A DNA stretch of 6,104 nt from JBCCYM01 sp039190005 (GTDB lineage: Bacteria > Pseudomonadota > Gammaproteobacteria > UBA12402): positions 1 through 6,104 of the forward strand of contig JBCCYM010000083.1 of the NCBI GenBank assembly GCA_039190005.1. Direction: 5' to 3'. The translations under genes and the position numbers were made by a program. The notes under the pieces are model-generated. The model saw only the letters and a list, made by a program, of their open reading frames with translations, was not told the DNA's origin and made no database searches. Below are positions 5,265-6,104 of the stretch, in pieces. The stretch's first letter is position 1. Each line of letters begins with the position of its first letter.

Positions 5265-5440
5265 TCCCTGAGCCTGCTTGCCCTGAGCCTGTCGAAGGGT
5301 CGAAGGGTCGAAGGGTCGAAGGGACAAAGGGTATAGTAAGCTTTTAGAGGGTGTTGTTTGGCTTCGACAAGCTCAGCCATCTTATATATGGGTAGTTCCC
5401 TGAGCTAGTCGAAGGGCTGAAGGACGGTTTCTGAGCTTGC
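5265..5440. repeat. Repeat unit A of the CTGAGCTTGTCGAAGGG array (no gene inside)
   Basis: Left arm CTGAGCCTGTCGAAGGG (5283-5299) faces the inverted right arm CTTCGACAAGCTCAG (5362-5376). Between them lie TCGAAGGG tandem copies and an AT-rich spacer from acaaagggtatag (5324) to gtttg (5360). After the right arm come CCATCTTATATATGG, another forward arm CTGAGCTAGTCGAAGGG (5400-5416), and gctgaaggac...ctgagcttgcgg. Unit B, about 640 bp downstream, has nearly the same series of blocks. No ORF of substance lies inside. Confidence 0.8.
5292..5323 (+). repeat. TCGAAGGG tandem repeat, four copies
   Basis: Four exact head-to-tail copies of TCGAAGGG extend the end of the left arm. The matching place in unit B (5940-5963) has three copies, so the copy number differs between otherwise near-identical units. 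This looks like a slippage-prone 8-bp minisatellite. Confidence 0.88.
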
Positions 5441-5445
5441 GGCTT

Positions 5446-5823
5446 CTGAGTTTATCGAAGGGTCGCAGGGTCGAAAGATGCACAAAATCAACTATCAAGC
5501 TATATAACAAGGATTAGAAAGATGACAAGAGGTTACACTTATATTTTACGCTGTGCTGATGGTAGTTATTACACCGGGAGTACAAACTATATTGAAGCAA
5601 GGTTATACCAACACCAAAATGGTGAAGGCGCTATTTATACAAGGAGAAGATTGCCTGTTGAATTAGTATATCTTGAAGAGTTTGAGCAAATTGACGAAGC
5701 ATTTTGCAGAGAAAAACAAATACAAGGTTGGAGAAGGGAAAAGAAAGAAGCTTTGATTAATGGTAATTTCAATAATCTCAGTCAGTTGGCAAAGGAATAA
5801 GTCGTACCCTTCGACAAGCTCAG
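5446..5823 (+). mobile_element. Candidate autonomous repeat element carrying the GIY-YIG gene
   Basis: CTGAGTTTATCGAAGGG (5446-5462) and the inverse of CCCTTCGACAAGCTCAG (5807-5823) agree at 15 of 17 positions and enclose exactly one gene. The same inverted arms enclose only a short spacer in units A and B. The flanks also match: 'gcggcttctgag' on the left resembles 'gcggtctctgag' before unit B, and on the right ccatcttatacgtgg resembles the sequence after the arms of A and B. The gene therefore sits where other units have the spacer. Target duplications were not identified, because the element is surrounded by related repeats. That it is mobile is inference. Confidence 0.45.
5522..5800 (+). 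CDS. GIY-YIG nuclease-domain protein (YhbQ/UPF0213-like)
   Basis: This 92-residue protein is a single GIY-YIG domain. The first motif is GYTYILRCADGS (4-15), the second YYTGSTN (16-22). They are followed by the conserved Arg27 (IEARLYQHQNG), His31, the likely metal-binding Glu64 (FCREKQIQGW), and the basic end WRREKKEALI (70-79). Length fits the stand-alone YhbQ-like group, which lacks extra DNA-binding domains. In the wider family these residues cut one DNA strand using a divalent metal. ATG 5522 has a good SD, AAGGA at 5509-5513, 8 nt away. No clear promoter is visible in the leader. Flanking inverted repeats on both sides suggest a link between the nuclease and the repeats. Alternatively it is an ordinary small housekeeping-like gene that repeats happened to surround. 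Confidence 0.88.
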   Translation: MTRGYTYILRCADGSYYTGSTNYIEARLYQHQNGEGAIYTRRRLPVELVYLEEFEQIDEAFCREKQIQGWRREKKEALINGNFNNLSQLAKE

Positions 5824-6104
5824 CCATCTTATACGTGGTTTGTTCCCTGAGCTTGCTTGTCCTGAGCTTGCCGAAGGGTCGAAGGGCTGAAGGACTATTC
5901 CTAAGCTTGCGGTCTCTGAGTCTGCTTGCCCTGAGCCTGTCGAAGGGTCGAAGGGTCGAAGGGACAAAGGGTATAGTAAGCTTTTAGAAGGTGTTGTTTG
6001 GCTTCGACAAGCTCAGCCATCTTATATGTGGTTTGTTCCCTGAGCTTGCTTGTCCTGAGCTTGCCGAAGGGTCGAAGGGCTGAAGGACTATTCCTAAGCT
6101 TGCG
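5807..6104. repeat. Tandem repeat units after the GIY-YIG gene (half-unit C and unit B)
   Basis: The segment 5810-5911 (right arm, ccatcttatacgtgg, two forward arms, gctgaaggactattcctaagcttgcg) recurs at 6003-6104 with a fixed offset of 193 bp and very few differences. Between them unit B begins at about 5914: left arm 5931-5947, three TCGAAGGG copies (5940-5963), the spacer acaaagggtatag to gtttg, and inverted arm 6002-6016. The array runs off the window edge, so more units may follow. Open frames here are only translations of the repeat. Confidence 0.85.

Noticed and set aside
5501..5508. TATATAAC as a -10 box for the GIY-YIG gene
   Set aside because: Transcription would begin in or after the Shine-Dalgarno at 5509-5513, leaving no room for it in the mRNA, and no -35 fits. 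It is more likely chance in an AT-rich leader.
5760..5987. Open frames across the array (5760-5987 plus, 5782-5967 minus) with repeating LSLSKG-type peptides
   Set aside because: The peptide periodicity is that of the DNA repeat itself, and the frames overlap the GIY-YIG gene end. There is no SD and no known domain.
5265..6104. CRISPR array
   Set aside because: The repeats are of mixed lengths and orientations, and the spacers are themselves repeated with no unique spacer series. No cas genes are present. The 8-bp tandem repeat is far too short.

Overview
The window looks like a piece of chromosome from an AT-rich gammaproteobacterium. The gene set (MCE/PqiC-type lipid transport, ClC transporter, opacity-like outer-membrane barrels, exonuclease III, tRNA-Gly with an encoded CCA) fits a Gram-negative cell. 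The dense 'tcattcccgcg...cgggaatcc' and 'ctgagcttgtcgaaggg' dispersed repeats, with small Ser-rich outer-membrane proteins, recall Legionellales-type genomes. That placement is an inference and is not proven here.

Layout, left to right. Positions 1-788 hold the end of an MCE-domain protein gene and, overlapping it by ATGA, a PqiC-type lipoprotein gene; together they are the tail of a phospholipid/lipid transport operon. Positions 789-1097 contain no gene. They hold a MITE-like element with long inverted arms (824-1020), a short tandem repeat, and a perfect extended -10 promoter that touches the GTG start of the next gene. Positions 1098-2426 encode a ClC chloride transporter/channel without CBS domains. 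Positions 2454-3339 form a complete single-gene transcription unit (promoter, SD, outer-membrane beta-barrel gene, rho-independent terminator). Positions 3393-4104 repeat that design with a paralog whose coding sequence is broken by an internal deletion of about 73 bp. Positions 4131-4262 are a second MITE-like element, itself interrupted by a copy of the other repeat family. Exonuclease III lies on the minus strand (4310-5098), diverging from tRNA-Gly(CCC) at 5170-5243.

From about 5265 to the window edge is a tandem array of repeat units built from inverted CTGAGCTTGTCGAAGGG arms. The middle unit carries a small GIY-YIG nuclease gene (5522-5800) exactly between a left arm (5446-5462) and an inverted right arm (5807-5823). 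The neighbouring units have only about 38-60 bp in that place. This resembles an autonomous element next to its gene-less derivatives and is the most interesting part of the window.

Functionally most of the region concerns the cell envelope (lipid transport, ion transport, surface barrels). DNA repair and translation genes lie beside it, and repeats occupy nearly all larger intergenic gaps.
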